NCBI GenBank assembly: GCA_016714045.1
Contig: JADJNY010000003.1
Location: 248,001-312,000, forward strand
DNA length: 64,000 nucleotides
DNA from: Planctomycetota bacterium
Lineage (GTDB): Bacteria; Planctomycetota; UBA1135; GCA-002686595
Direction of reading: 5' to 3'
The notes beneath the pieces are model-generated. The model searched no databases and had not been told where the DNA came from. It saw only the letters and a list, made by a program, of their open reading frames with translations. Position numbers and translations under genes: made by a program. Shown piece after piece: positions 34,893 to 44,413 of the stretch (the first letter of the stretch is position 1; every line of letters starts with the position of its first letter).

Positions 34893-36635
34893 TCAGAACT
34901 TCGTGAGCACGCGCGCGCGGATCTCGTAGGCGCGGATCTCGTTCGTCGTGCCCGTGCCGAGGCCCTCGACGCGCACGACGAGCGTGTGGAACGCGTCGAG
35001 CCCGTTGTAGAGCGCCCAGAAGCCGCTGCGCGTCGTCGTGTCGCCCGTGAACACGCAGTTCGTCGCGAGGAGGACGGTCTGCGGGCCCTCAGTCACCTCC
35101 GGACCGAACGGCTCCTCGATCGAGCCGAACGTCGTCGTGAAGCTGCCCGCGCCCGTGTCGATCGTGTTCACGGCGGCGTCGCTCAGCTCGCCGGCGTGCA
35201 CTTCGATCTCCGTCGCGTCGATCGTGGGGGAGAGCGGCGTACCGCCGACGGTGCCTTGGATGCTGACGCGCACGGTCGTCTGGAGGAGCGCGTTCCCGAT
35301 CGTCGCCTCCCGGCGGTGTCGAGCACGTTCGTCGCGCCGGAGAGGTCGACCTCGACGTCGGTGGTCTCGTCCGTGACGAGCCCGCCGAGCACCGCGGGCG
35401 ACGTCGCCTCGAGGCGCGCCGTCAAGGACGGCGACAGCGCGGCGAGTCCGGCGAGATCGGTGATCGTGCCGCGGTTCTCGACCTCGGAGCCCTCGTTCTC
35501 GACCTCGACGCGCGAAGCGAGGAACGGCGCGCTCGTGTAGCTCGCGAACTTCGCCTGGACGCGCGCTCCGACGACCAGCGCGGCGGAGGTCGTCAGCGCG
35601 TCGTCCGAGCCGAAGAAGATCGTCGCCTCGTCGAAATCGACCGTCTGCGTCTCCGGCACCGAGCCGCCGTTCGCGGCCATCACGATCGCCTCGCCCTTGT
35701 CGACGGAGCCGATCGACATCTCGAAGTCGTTCGCGTTCACGGCGAGCACGAGGCCGCGCAGCTTGACGAGGTTGTCCTCGCCGCCGCCCGCCGCGTTGTC
35801 TTCGACCTCGATGCGCGTCGCCGTGACGGCGCCCGAGACGAGGTTGCCGTGCACTTCGAGCGCGGTGCTCGCGTCCACGAGCGCGTCGAAGAAGTCCGCG
35901 CGCGTCGCGAACTCGCTGCCGTCGTCCGCGAGGAGCAGCGTGGTCGACGTGACGCGCACGAGCACTTGACCGAGCACGACCGCGCCGTCGTCGTCGGCCG
36001 TCGCGTCGACGACGAGCGTGCTCGCCGACACGTCGTGCGTGTTTACGACGCCCTTGAGCTCGTCGAGCGCGTGGCTGGACGTCGACGAGTCGTCGCGCGA
36101 GCTACCCGTCGGGTCGAAGTCGATCGGCGGCGAGGACACGAGGCCCGCGAGCGAGCTCGCGAGGTCGAGGTCGGCGACGATCTTCTTGTACCCGGTGTCG
36201 GTGACGACGACCGGCGTCGTGAAGAGGAGCGTGACCTCGTCCGAGAGCGAGTTCACGGCGACCGACGCGCCGTCGTTCGTGCGCGCGTCGTACGAGCCCG
36301 GCGTGAACACGAGGCGCACGCCCGTGTAGGTGTCGGCGGGCAGGTCCTGGCTCGCGATCCAAGCGAAGGAGCCCTGCAGCGCGAGGAAATCGAGCGTGAC
36401 CGGCCCCGCGAGCAGGTTCGCGGTCTCGCCGCCGCCCTGCTGCACCATGTGCAGCTCTTCGACGGTCGCGTTGAACGACAAGAGGTCGTCCGCGGGCGTG
36501 TCCGTTAGCAAGAGGTCGAAGTTCGTGAAGCCGGCGGTCCCTCCGCCGCTCCCGCCGCCCGCCGCAGGCGGGGAGGAGCGCGGTCAGCGCGAGGCCGAGG
36601 ATCGATGCGGAGAGTGCGTGGAGGATCGGGCGCAT
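34893..36635 (-). pseudogene. DUF4382/DUF5666-type lipoprotein with two frameshifts
   Basis: A surface lipoprotein in three frames. The N-terminus from ATG 36635 (AGGAG before it) is a lipoprotein signal, LALTALLPACGG. A one-base excess in the GC-only tract 36551-36566 shifts into the frame that reads GGSGGGTAGFTNFDLLLTDTPADD, the start of a DUF4382-like domain (FNATVEELHMVQQGG; DTYTGVRLVFTPGSYDA), followed by two DUF5666-like units (LKGVVNTHDVSASTLVVDA; VKLRGLVLAVNANDFEMSIG). A base missing at the C run 35309-35311 shifts again into EATIGNALLQTTVRVSIQG, ending AYEIRARVLTKF. Corrected, it is a coherent protein of about 580 residues. Either a recent pseudogene or homopolymer sequence errors. 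Function unknown, probably cell-surface. Confidence 0.72.
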
Positions 36636-36846
36636 GGAGAACTCCTGTTCGGGACCACGGGCGAGACGCACGATGCGTCGAGCGTTCGTTCGCCCGGCTG
36701 GCCTCGAGAAGCGCACCGGACGTGAGCCGCGCGACGTCTCGTGAGCCCAAGTGCGGCGATCTTGGCGAACGGCGCACCGGGTCGCGAGGACGGGATGTAC
36801 GTAGCCGGACGACGGGAATCCAGGAGCGGGATCAGCTCGTACGGGC

Positions 36847-36877
36847 GCGAGACCGGCGGTAGCGCGACCGGTCTCGC
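36847..36877 (-). terminator. GC hairpin downstream of VCBS gene 2
   Basis: Perfect 10-bp stem GCGAGACCGG/CCGGTCTCGC with an 11-base loop, about 44 bases after the stop of the minus-strand gene ending at 36921; a second hairpin (CCCCGC/GCGGGG) adjoins at 36877-36893. No T tract follows, so intrinsic termination is only likely, not certain. Confidence 0.4.
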
Positions 36878-36920
36878 CCCGCCCCGAGCGGGGTTGCGGG
36901 TCCGCGGGCGCGGAACCGCC

Positions 36921-39086
36921 TCACCGGCACAAGCTGCGGCTCACGTAGACGGTCGATCCCGTCGGTCCGTACACGAAGTCCACGTCCCCATCGCCGTCGA
37001 AGTCGGCGAGCGATCCCCGCACGTTCCGTCCTCCGAAGCTGCGCGTCTCGGTCCACGTCCCGGCCTGGTTCGCGTACACGTGCCAGCGCACGAGCGGCGC
37101 GTTCAGCGAGGCCGTCTCCGGCATCAGGACGTCGAGGTCGCCGTCGCGATCCACGTCCGCGGCCTCGGGGAGGTCGAAGATCCCGTGCGGCGGGAACAGC
37201 AGCGCGGCGGACACGGTTCCACCGCCGAGGTTCAAGAAGCCGCGGCCGCCCGTGAGGAGGAAGTCGAGGTCGCCGTCGCGGTCGAGGTCGACGTAGCGCG
37301 CGAACACCTCGACGGGGCCGATCGGGAGCGTCGCCAACTCCGTCACGGGGCCGAACGCGAGACCGCCCAGGTTCAGCTGGTAGAAGAGCCCGGGGGGGCT
37401 CGCGAACTGCGAGGTCAGGATGTCGAGCCGACCGTCGCCGTCGAAGTCCATCAAGCGGATCGACCCCGGGAGCCCGGGCGTGTTGTAGGCGATGGGCGCG
37501 AGGTAGCTCCCGCCCGCGCGCTCGATCACGAACACGGTGTGGAGGTTCTGGTTCGTCGACACGAGGTCCATGTCGCCGTCGCCGTCGACGTCGCCGACGT
37601 CCATGTGCCGCGCCTGGGTTCCGACGTCCACGACGCTCGGCGCGCCAAAGGAGCCGCCCCCCAGGTTCTCGTACTGGTGCAGGAACCCGAGTTCCATGGA
37701 GCCGAGGTCGAGGTCGCCGTCCGCGTCGAAGTCCCACGCGCCGATCGTGACGGCGGTGCTCGGTCCCGGGAGCTCCTGCACCGGAGCGAGGACACCGCCG
37801 CCGACGCCGCGCTGGATCGAGAGCCCGCCGCCCGGCGTGGTCGTGCAGCGCAGGACGTCCGCGAACCCGTCGCCGGTGACGTCGAGGCATTGGGTCAGGC
37901 CCGTTCCCGGCGAGCTGGCGACCGGTTCCGATTCGAAGAAGGCGCCTTGGCCACGGTTCAATCGCTCGACGACGACCGAGGTCAGCGAGTCCGGGCTCAC
38001 GATGTCCGGCCAGCCGTCCCCGTTCAGATCGGCCACGGCGACCCCGGTCGGCTCGTCGCCGACGGGCAGCACGACCGGAGGAGCGAAGCTCAGCGCTCCC
38101 AGGTTGCGCGTCACGGTCAACGAGTCGGCCAGGCGGCGGCTCGACACGATGTCGACGTCGCCGTCCAGATCGACGTCTCCCGCGGCGACGTATTGGCCGC
38201 CCGTCCCGGTGGGAATCGTGATCGCGGCTCCGAACGTACCGTTGCCCGCGTTCGGCAGGAGTGAACCGTTGCTCTGTCCGAAGCCGCTGGCGTCGCCGAT
38301 CACGAGATCCCGGTCCCCGTCCCCGTCGAAGTCCGCGATCGCGACCTGACCCGCCGAGTTCGGGAGCAGGTACGTGGCCGCCGCGCCGAACGTGCCCGTG
38401 CCCTGGTTCAAGCGGACTGACAGAGTGCTGGAGAAGGGGCTCGCCACGAGGTCGAGGTCCGCGTCGCCGTCCAAATCTCCGAGCGCGAGGAAGCGCGACG
38501 TCGAGCCGCCGGTGAGGGTCGTGGGGAGGCTGAACACGCCCGGGCTCATGTTGAAGTAGATGCGCACTCCGCTCGACGACGTGGCGACGACGACGTCCCG
38601 GTCGCCGTCCGCATCGAGGTCGCCCACGGCGATGGCGTAGGGGGTCGAGCCGGGTGCGATCGTGCTCGTCGGGCCGAACACGAGGCCGCCCTGGTTCATG
38701 CGCAGCACGACCGTGTTCGCGAGGGCATTCGCCGCGAGCAGATCCAAGTCGCCATCTCCGTCCATGTCGGCGAGCTCGACCAGGCGCGTGGAGTCGCCCA
38801 TCGCGAGGTCCAGGGCCGGTGCGAACCCGCTGGCTCCGAGGTTGCGCAGGATCGAAACGGAGTCTCCGGTGGCGTTCGCCGTGACGATTTCGAGCCGTCC
38901 ATCCCCGTCGAGGTCACCGCAGGCGATTCCGGATGGCGCCGCACCGACGGGGAGCAAGGGAAAGGGGTAGATCGGTTCGGCGCAGCGGCGCGCGAGACGC
39001 TGCAGCCCGAGGTGGGGCCCGGCCTGTTGGGCAAGGACGACCGGCGTGGAGAGGCTTGCGACGAGCAGGAGGCGAACGGGGTGCAT
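36921..39086 (-). CDS. Secreted VCBS/FG-GAP repeat protein 2
   Basis: A 721-residue exported protein with a signal peptide MHPVRLLLVASLSTPVVLAQQ (ATG 39086), then VCBS repeats such as CGDLDGDGRLEIV, ADMDGDGDLDLL, IADFDGDGDRDLV and GDVDGDGDMDLV. Shared segments with the 31576-33810 protein, including FLHQYENLGGGSFG and a closing SRSLC, indicate common descent. A surface or extracellular role is likely. The long upstream open frame to 40484 is only the antisense shadow of preA. The 173-bp spacer to preA includes a palindrome GACGGGCCCGTC and GGCC-T6-CGCGGCC near 39170, a possible terminator for preA. Confidence 0.88.
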   Translation of the reverse strand: MHPVRLLLVASLSTPVVLAQQAGPHLGLQRLARRCAEPIYPFPLLPVGAAPSGIACGDLDGDGRLEIVTANATGDSVSILRNLGASGFAPALDLAMGDSTRLVELADMDGDGDLDLLAANALANTVVLRMNQGGLVFGPTSTIAPGSTPYAIAVGDLDADGDRDVVVATSSSGVRIYFNMSPGVFSLPTTLTGGSTSRFLALGDLDGDADLDLVASPFSSTLSVRLNQGTGTFGAAATYLLPNSAGQVAIADFDGDGDRDLVIGDASGFGQSNGSLLPNAGNGTFGAAITIPTGTGGQYVAAGDVDLDGDVDIVSSRRLADSLTVTRNLGALSFAPPVVLPVGDEPTGVAVADLNGDGWPDIVSPDSLTSVVVERLNRGQGAFFESEPVASSPGTGLTQCLDVTGDGFADVLRCTTTPGGGLSIQRGVGGGVLAPVQELPGPSTAVTIGAWDFDADGDLDLGSMELGFLHQYENLGGGSFGAPSVVDVGTQARHMDVGDVDGDGDMDLVSTNQNLHTVFVIERAGGSYLAPIAYNTPGLPGSIRLMDFDGDGRLDILTSQFASPPGLFYQLNLGGLAFGPVTELATLPIGPVEVFARYVDLDRDGDLDFLLTGGRGFLNLGGGTVSAALLFPPHGIFDLPEAADVDRDGDLDVLMPETASLNAPLVRWHVYANQAGTWTETRSFGGRNVRGSLADFDGDGDVDFVYGPTGSTVYVSRSLCR

Positions 39087-39259
39087 GGTGCGATTTGGAT
39101 GGGGCCGGAGGGTCGTTTCAGGGCGAGCGACCCTTCGTGGCTCGACGGGCCCGTCCCGCTCGAGAAACCGGCCTTTTTTCGCGGCCGACGGATCGGTGAA
39201 GTCGCGAGCGGTGCGCTCCTGGGCGGATCGGTCGACCCGATCTCCGGCGGCCCGCGCCC

Positions 39260-40612
39260 TCAGCGCAGGTCCTTCAACCCGCCCGGCACGTGGTCGCGCC
39301 CGGTCGCCATGCGGTCGTGCCACGTGTCCTTCGCGCTCGCGCGGCGCTGCTCGACCATCGTGATGCAGCCTTCGACGGGGCACACGAGCGCGCACAGGTT
39401 GCAGCCGACGCACTCGGTCTCGTCGACCCACGGCACGCGGTAGGGGCTCGCGGGGTTCGCAGCGCGCGCTCTCTCCGCCGCGAACTTCGCCATCGGGGCG
39501 ACGTGGCCCGCGTGCGCCGGCGTGCCCGGCAGGTGGATGCACTGGTGCGCGCCGTCGTGGCACGCGACGTGGCAGAGCTGGCAGCCGATGCACGTCGCCG
39601 CGTCGATCTTCGCGACGACGTGGTGGTTCAGGTCGAGCTCGCCCCACTCGACGAACGCAGGCGTCGCGCGGCCGACGAGCTCGCTCACGCTCTTCATCTC
39701 TTTCGAGGCGAGGTACGCGTCGAGCCCGTCGATCAGGTCCTCGACGATGCGGTAGCCGTGGTGCATCACCGCGGTGCAGACCTGGACGTTCGTGGCGCCG
39801 AGCGCGAGGAACTCCGCCGCGTCGCGCCACGTCGAGATGCCGCCGATGCCGCTGATCGGCACCGTGACGCGCGGATCGCGCGCGAGCACGCCGACCATGC
39901 GCAGCGCGATCGGCTTCACGGCGGGGCCGCAGAGGCCGCCGTGCGTCGAGAGGTTGCCGACGCGGGGGAGCGGAACGAGGCGGTCGAGGTCGACGCCCAT
40001 CACCGACTGCACCGTGTTGATCAGGGAGAGCGCGCTCGCGCCGCCGCGCACCGCGGCGAGGGCCGGGTCCTCGATGTGCGACACGTTCGGCGTCAGCTTC
40101 GCGATCACCGGCACATTCGCGACGTCCATCACCCAGCGCACGAGCTCCTCGAGCACCTTGGGCTCCTGGCCGACCGCGGAGCCCATCCCGCGCTCGCACA
40201 TGCCGTGCGGACAACCGAAGTTGAGCTCGAGCCCGTCGCAGCCCGTGTCCTCGCTGCGACGGATCGCCTCGCGCCACTCGTCGCGCGTGTCGAACATGAG
40301 CGACACGACGACCGCGTGCTTGGGATAGCGCTTCTTCACCTCCGCGATCTCGCGCAGGTTCACGTCGAGCGGACGGTCCGTGATGAGCTCGATGTTGTTG
40401 AGCCCGATCATGCGGCGGTCGCCGTAGTCGACGGAGCCGAGGCGGCTCGACACGTTCACGATCGGATTCCCGAGCGTCTTCCACACGGCGCCGCCCCAGC
40501 CCGCGTCGAACGCGCGTTGGACCTGCTCGCCGGAGTTCGTCGGCGGCGCGCTCGCGAGCCAGAACGGGTTGGGACTCTGGATGCCGGCGAGGTTCGTGGA
40601 GAGGTCGGGCAT
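39260..40612 (-). CDS. preA: NAD-dependent dihydropyrimidine dehydrogenase, PreA-like subunit
   Basis: A 450-residue flavoprotein/Fe-S subunit that reduces uracil and thymine to the 5,6-dihydro forms with PreT. The FMN TIM barrel has NPFWLASAPPTNSGEQV, LELNFGCPHGMCERGMG, VIAKLTPNVSHIEDPAL and ISGIGGISTWRDAAEFL; the C-terminal ferredoxin part has CIGCQLCHVAC and CVGCNLCALVCPVEGC for two 4Fe-4S clusters. The Ser/Val pattern GMGSAVGQ agrees with bacterial PreA as I recall it. It differs from the usual layout because a small opposite-strand gene separates it from preT. It would begin reductive pyrimidine breakdown to beta-alanine, with the aminotransferase nearby. Confidence 0.92.
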   Translation of the reverse strand: MPDLSTNLAGIQSPNPFWLASAPPTNSGEQVQRAFDAGWGGAVWKTLGNPIVNVSSRLGSVDYGDRRMIGLNNIELITDRPLDVNLREIAEVKKRYPKHAVVVSLMFDTRDEWREAIRRSEDTGCDGLELNFGCPHGMCERGMGSAVGQEPKVLEELVRWVMDVANVPVIAKLTPNVSHIEDPALAAVRGGASALSLINTVQSVMGVDLDRLVPLPRVGNLSTHGGLCGPAVKPIALRMVGVLARDPRVTVPISGIGGISTWRDAAEFLALGATNVQVCTAVMHHGYRIVEDLIDGLDAYLASKEMKSVSELVGRATPAFVEWGELDLNHHVVAKIDAATCIGCQLCHVACHDGAHQCIHLPGTPAHAGHVAPMAKFAAERARAANPASPYRVPWVDETECVGCNLCALVCPVEGCITMVEQRRASAKDTWHDRMATGRDHVPGGLKDLR

Positions 40613-40807
40613 GCGGGGCTCCGTCGCGCGCGTTGCAGGACGCGAGCGCGCGACGCTCATGCTAGGGCCGCGCATCGCGCGAAGCGACCCGCGTACGAGC
40701 GAACCGCAGGGGGGGAGCGGGCGCGCGAGCGGACGCGTCGAGCCCGGCGCGGGCCGCGTCGCAGGCGTTCGACGAGGCCGGCGCGCGCGCGGCGGAGCCG
40801 GAGGCGT

Positions 40808-40813
40808 TAGGCT
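40808..40813 (+). promoter_or_regulatory. -10-like hexamer TAGGCT before the 40875 gene
   Basis: TAGGCT lies 61 bases before ATG 40875 in the spacer divergent from preA. No -35 box is clear. Confidence 0.3.
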
Positions 40814-40874
40814 CTCGCGCCGCGCGGTCGTCGACCGTGTCCCTCCGTTTCCACCTCGCTCGATCGGAAGCCCC

Positions 40875-41279
40875 ATGGACCTCGTGAAGATGCTGCTCGC
40901 GGAGCACGGCCCGTCCCTCGTCCGCGCGTTGACGGAGAAGGCCGGCTTCGCCGCGGCCGAAGCGCAGGCGTTCGTGCCCGCGGCCGCGGACAAGAGCTTC
41001 GCCGCGATGAAGAGCGGTGCCGTGGACCTCGACGCGCTCGTCGGGAAGCGCGACGTCGCGGCGTTGACGCAGAAGCTCGACCTCGGGGCGCTCGGCGCGC
41101 AGTGCGGCCTCGACGCGGAGAAGGTCGCCGCGGGCTTGAAGACGATCGTGCCGCTGATGCTCGACGTGCTCGAGAAGAAGGGCGTCGGCGCGGGGATGCT
41201 GAAGACGCTGCTCGGCCAGGGCGGCGGCGGTTTCGGCGGCCTCGCGGGGCTCGCGGGGAAGTTCCTCGGGAAGGGCTGA
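40875..41279 (+). CDS. Small Ala/Leu-rich hypothetical protein (DUF937-like look)
   Basis: A 134-residue protein without signal peptide, rich in Ala, Gly, Leu and Lys: helices (LVKMLLAEHGPSLVRALTEKAG; QKLDLGALGAQCGLDAEKVA) and a glycine-rich end (LGQGGGGFGGLAGLAGKFLGKG). The glycine-rich close resembles DUF937/YidB-type small proteins, but I do not recognise it with confidence. The reading frame stands against its neighbours (preA and preT are on the other strand) and interrupts the preTA pair, suggesting insertion. Codon bias is normal, so it is likely real. Confidence 0.55.
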   Translation: MDLVKMLLAEHGPSLVRALTEKAGFAAAEAQAFVPAAADKSFAAMKSGAVDLDALVGKRDVAALTQKLDLGALGAQCGLDAEKVAAGLKTIVPLMLDVLEKKGVGAGMLKTLLGQGGGGFGGLAGLAGKFLGKG

Positions 41280-41409
41280 GCCGACCGCGTCGAGTCCGCA
41301 CCGTGCGCTCGCTCCAAGATTGACGAGCGTCGGTCGTGCCGCGTCCAGTACCGAGCGCGCGCACGGGGGTCGGCGAGCGCAGTCTGGCGTGTGTGCACGC
41401 CGCCCGTCG

Positions 41410-42750
41410 TCAGCTCCCGCGCGTCACGCCTCCCGCGCGCAGCTCCGCGTCGATCGCGCGCGCGGCGTCTTGGCCTTCCGCGACGGCGTTGACGACCTCC
41501 ATGCCGCCGTTCCGCGCGTCGCCGCCGGCCCAGATGCGCGCGTTCGCGGTGCGGCCGGACGCGTCGGTCTCGATGCGGCCTTCCTTCGTCGTGCGCACGT
41601 CGGGGAAGCGCGCGGCGAACTCGGCGAGGCGCGCTTGGCCGATCGCGAAGACGACGAGGTCGGCGTCGAGCGCGGGGAGCGCCTCGGCGGTCGGTTTGCC
41701 GTCGTGCGCGCGCGCGAGCTTCAGCGCCTTCGCGCGGCCCTGTTCGAGCACGATCTCCGTCGCGACGGCGTTCGGCACGAGCTGCACGCCCTCCTTCTTC
41801 GCGGCGCTCCATTCGTGCGCGTACGCAGGGAGCTCGCTCTCGCCGCGCCGGTAGACGAGCCGCACGTTCGGCACGCCGAGCTGTGCGAACTCGCGCACGA
41901 CGTCGAGCGCCGTGTTGCCGCCGCCGAGCACCGCTGCGTGCGTCACGCCCGCGATCGAGAGCTGCGGGTCGAGCTTCATACGCGCGATCCACTCGACCGC
42001 GCCGAACACGCCCGCGCCGTCCGCGCCGGGGATCGGCAAGCGGCTGTCCGCGCCGAGGCCGGGGCCGAGGAACAAGGCGTCGTGCTTCGCGAGCAGCTCC
42101 GCGGGCTGCACGTCCTTGCCGATCTCGACCCGCGTGCGGAGCTCGACGCCGAGCGCGAGCAGGAAGCGCACCTCGTCGAGCGCGCTCTCCGCGTCGAGCT
42201 TGTACGGCGCGATGCCGGAGACGTCGAGGCCGCCGGGGAGCGTGCCCTTCTCGTAGACGACCGCGTCGTGGCCGAAGAGCACGAGCTTTGCCGCGCACGC
42301 GAGCGACGCAGGGCCCGCGCCGACGAGACCGACGCTCTTGCCGGTCCTCGGCGCGCGCGGGAGGAGCTCCGGCGACGCGCCGCGCGCCATCGCGAAGCGT
42401 TGCAGCCGTCCGATCGCGATCGGTTTGCGGCCCCAGCCCGTGTAGACGCACGCGCCTTCGCACAGCACTTCGACGGGGCACGCGCGCGAGCAGCTCGCGC
42501 CGAGCAGGTTCGCGTCGAGGATCGTGCGCGCGGAGCCCTTCACGTTGCCGCTGCCGATCTTTCGGATGAACGTCGCCACGTCGATGTGCGTCGGGCACGC
42601 GCGCATGCACGGCGCGTCGAAGCAGTAGAGGCAGCGCGACGCCTCCGCGAGCGCCTCGGAGGACGTGTAGAGCGGCGCCTTGTCGGCGAACTGCTCCTCG
42701 AGGCGGCCGGCGGGGAGCGCGGGAGACGTGGGGACGGGCTTGGCGTTCAT
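41410..42750 (-). CDS. preT: NAD-dependent dihydropyrimidine dehydrogenase, PreT-like subunit
   Basis: A 446-residue FAD/NAD(P) oxidoreductase of the glutamate-synthase small-subunit type. N-terminal Fe-S cysteines are CLYCFDAPCMRACPTHID and CSRACPVEVLCEGAC; the FAD site is SVGLVGAGPASLACAAKL, the NAD site AAVLGGGNTALDVVREF, and IWAGGDARNGGMEVVNAVAEGQ closes the fold. It passes electrons from NAD(P)H to PreA. The pair plus the adjacent aminotransferase fits pyrimidine degradation. It lies 141 bases downstream of the aminotransferase on the same strand, likely one transcript, while PreA follows only after the opposite-strand 40875 gene. Confidence 0.9.
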   Translation of the reverse strand: MNAKPVPTSPALPAGRLEEQFADKAPLYTSSEALAEASRCLYCFDAPCMRACPTHIDVATFIRKIGSGNVKGSARTILDANLLGASCSRACPVEVLCEGACVYTGWGRKPIAIGRLQRFAMARGASPELLPRAPRTGKSVGLVGAGPASLACAAKLVLFGHDAVVYEKGTLPGGLDVSGIAPYKLDAESALDEVRFLLALGVELRTRVEIGKDVQPAELLAKHDALFLGPGLGADSRLPIPGADGAGVFGAVEWIARMKLDPQLSIAGVTHAAVLGGGNTALDVVREFAQLGVPNVRLVYRRGESELPAYAHEWSAAKKEGVQLVPNAVATEIVLEQGRAKALKLARAHDGKPTAEALPALDADLVVFAIGQARLAEFAARFPDVRTTKEGRIETDASGRTANARIWAGGDARNGGMEVVNAVAEGQDAARAIDAELRAGGVTRGS

Positions 42751-42891
42751 CGCGCGCTCCGTGGCTCGCGTCGCGGGCTCGGCGGGGGAGACGTGGGGGA
42801 GCTCGAGCGGCTCGTCGCGCCCCCCGGGGACGCCGTTGCGTGCTCGACGCCCGCTTCGGTGGGAAGTCGCGTGCTCATCGCGCGCCTTCGT

Positions 42892-44214
42892 TCACGCCAG
42901 CGCCGCCGCGAACGACTCGCCGATCTTCGCGAGGCCTTCGTCGATCTCGTCGCTGGTGACGGACAGCGGCGGCGCCACGCGGAACACGTTGCCGAACATC
43001 CCGCCCTTGCCGACGAGCAGCCCGCGCTTCTTCGTCTCCTCGAAGACCTTGTTGCAGATCGGCGCGTTGGGCGTGCGGTCGCCGTGGAGCTCGTCGACGA
43101 CGAACTCGACGCCGATCATCAAGCCCTTGCCGCGCACGTCGCCGACGACCTTCGGGTACTGCTTCTGGAGCTTCTTCAGGCCGTCCATGAGCTTCGCGCC
43201 CTGCTTCTCGGAGTTGTCGACGAGGCGCTCGTCCTCGATCACGCCGAGCGTCGCGTTCGCGGCCGCGCACGACATCGGGTTGCCGCCGAAGGTCGAGATC
43301 TGGCTCTTCTTGAAGCTGTCCGCGATCTCCGGCGTCGCGATGCAGACGGCGAGCGGCATCCCGTTCGCGACGCCCTTCGCCATCGTCATGATGTCGGGCT
43401 CGACGCCCCAGTGCTCGATGCCGAACCAGTGCTTGCCGGTGCGGCCGAACGCGGTCTGCACTTCGTCGCAGATGAAGAGCCCGCCGTGCTCCTTCACGAT
43501 CTCGACGGCGATCTTGAAGTACTCCGGCGGCGGCACGACGAAGCCGCCGACGCCTTGGATCGGCTCGGCGAGCAGGCCCGCGATCTTGCCCGTCGTCGTC
43601 GACAGGATGAGCTCCTTGATGTCGGTCGCGCAGCGCACGCCGCAGTTGGGATACGTGAGCCCGAGCGGGCAGCGGTAGCAGTACGGTGCGAGCGCGTGCT
43701 TCACGCCCGCGATCTGCTGCGGCACCGCGCGGTAGCTCGAGTGGCCCACGAGCGACATCGCCATCGCGGAGCGGCCCGAGTAGCCGTGGCGCAGCGCGAT
43801 CAGCTCCATCGAGCCCGTGAAGACCTGCGCGAGCATCACGGCGGTCTCGTCCGCTTCGGTGCCCGACGCGAGGAAGTAGCTCTTCTGCAACCGGCCCGGC
43901 GTGAGGCGCGCGAGCGTCTCGGCGAGCTCGACCGCGGGGATCGTCGGGTAGAGCGTCGAGATGTGGCCGAGCGTGTCGATCTGCGCCTTGAGCGCCGCGT
44001 TCACCTTGGGGTGAGCGTGACCGACCGACACGGTGAGGATGCCGCCGAAGAAGTCGAGGTACTCCTTGCCCGTGACGTCCTTGACGCGCCGCATCGACGC
44101 GGAGACGGGCACGATCGGCTCCTGGTAGTAGTGCGCGAGCGAAGGCCAGAGGTACTCCTTCTCTTTCGCGCGGACCGCGGCGGCGTCGAGCTCCTTCACC
44201 GATTGCTTCTGCAT
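42892..44214 (-). CDS. Class III aminotransferase (beta-alanine or alanine-glyoxylate type)
   Basis: A 440-residue PLP-dependent aminotransferase of the AGXT2/omega-aminotransferase group. Key segments are YLDFFGGILTVSVGHAHPKV, ASGTEADETAVMLAQ, LFICDEVQTAFGRTG (the PLP-binding Asp) and DIMTMAKGVANGMPLA with the Schiff-base lysine. CPLGLTYPNCGVRC is a Cys-containing insertion. Beside PreT and PreA the natural guess is conversion of beta-alanine from uracil breakdown to malonate semialdehyde; dihydropyrimidinase and beta-ureidopropionase are not in the window. ATG 44214 is the best start, giving MQKQSVKELDAAAVRAKE. Confidence 0.85.
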   Translation of the reverse strand: MQKQSVKELDAAAVRAKEKEYLWPSLAHYYQEPIVPVSASMRRVKDVTGKEYLDFFGGILTVSVGHAHPKVNAALKAQIDTLGHISTLYPTIPAVELAETLARLTPGRLQKSYFLASGTEADETAVMLAQVFTGSMELIALRHGYSGRSAMAMSLVGHSSYRAVPQQIAGVKHALAPYCYRCPLGLTYPNCGVRCATDIKELILSTTTGKIAGLLAEPIQGVGGFVVPPPEYFKIAVEIVKEHGGLFICDEVQTAFGRTGKHWFGIEHWGVEPDIMTMAKGVANGMPLAVCIATPEIADSFKKSQISTFGGNPMSCAAANATLGVIEDERLVDNSEKQGAKLMDGLKKLQKQYPKVVGDVRGKGLMIGVEFVVDELHGDRTPNAPICNKVFEETKKRGLLVGKGGMFGNVFRVAPPLSVTSDEIDEGLAKIGESFAAALA

Positions 44215-44380
44215 GGCGTCTCCTCGTGGGGTGGAGCGCCGAGCTTCGCGCCTCCGCCCTTCGGATGCAATGCCAGTCAGGTGGACCCGGGCCACCGAGC
44301 GTACGCTCGGTTCGCCGGGGACGCCGATCCAAGAGAAGATCGATTCCGACGGCACGACGGCGAGCCCCGCGGGGATCCAG

Positions 44381-44386
44381 TAGTCT
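44381..44386 (+). promoter_or_regulatory. -10-like hexamer TAGTCT before surface protein A
   Basis: TAGTCT lies 27 bases before ATG 44414, followed by a short leader with GGAG near the start codon. No good -35 box is seen. Confidence 0.35.
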
Positions 44387-44413
44387 GAACCCGTTCCCTA
44401 CCCGGAGTCGCGC

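Noticed and set aside
39160..39200. Strong intrinsic terminator (GGCC-T6-CGCGGCC) between VCBS gene 2 and preA
   Set aside because: The T run lies in the loop rather than after the stem, so it was mentioned only as a possibility in the neighbouring entry.
36921..40484. Single long minus-strand protein joining VCBS gene 2 with an upstream part
   Set aside because: The signal peptide at 39086 marks the true start; the upstream part is the off-frame shadow of preA on the same strand.
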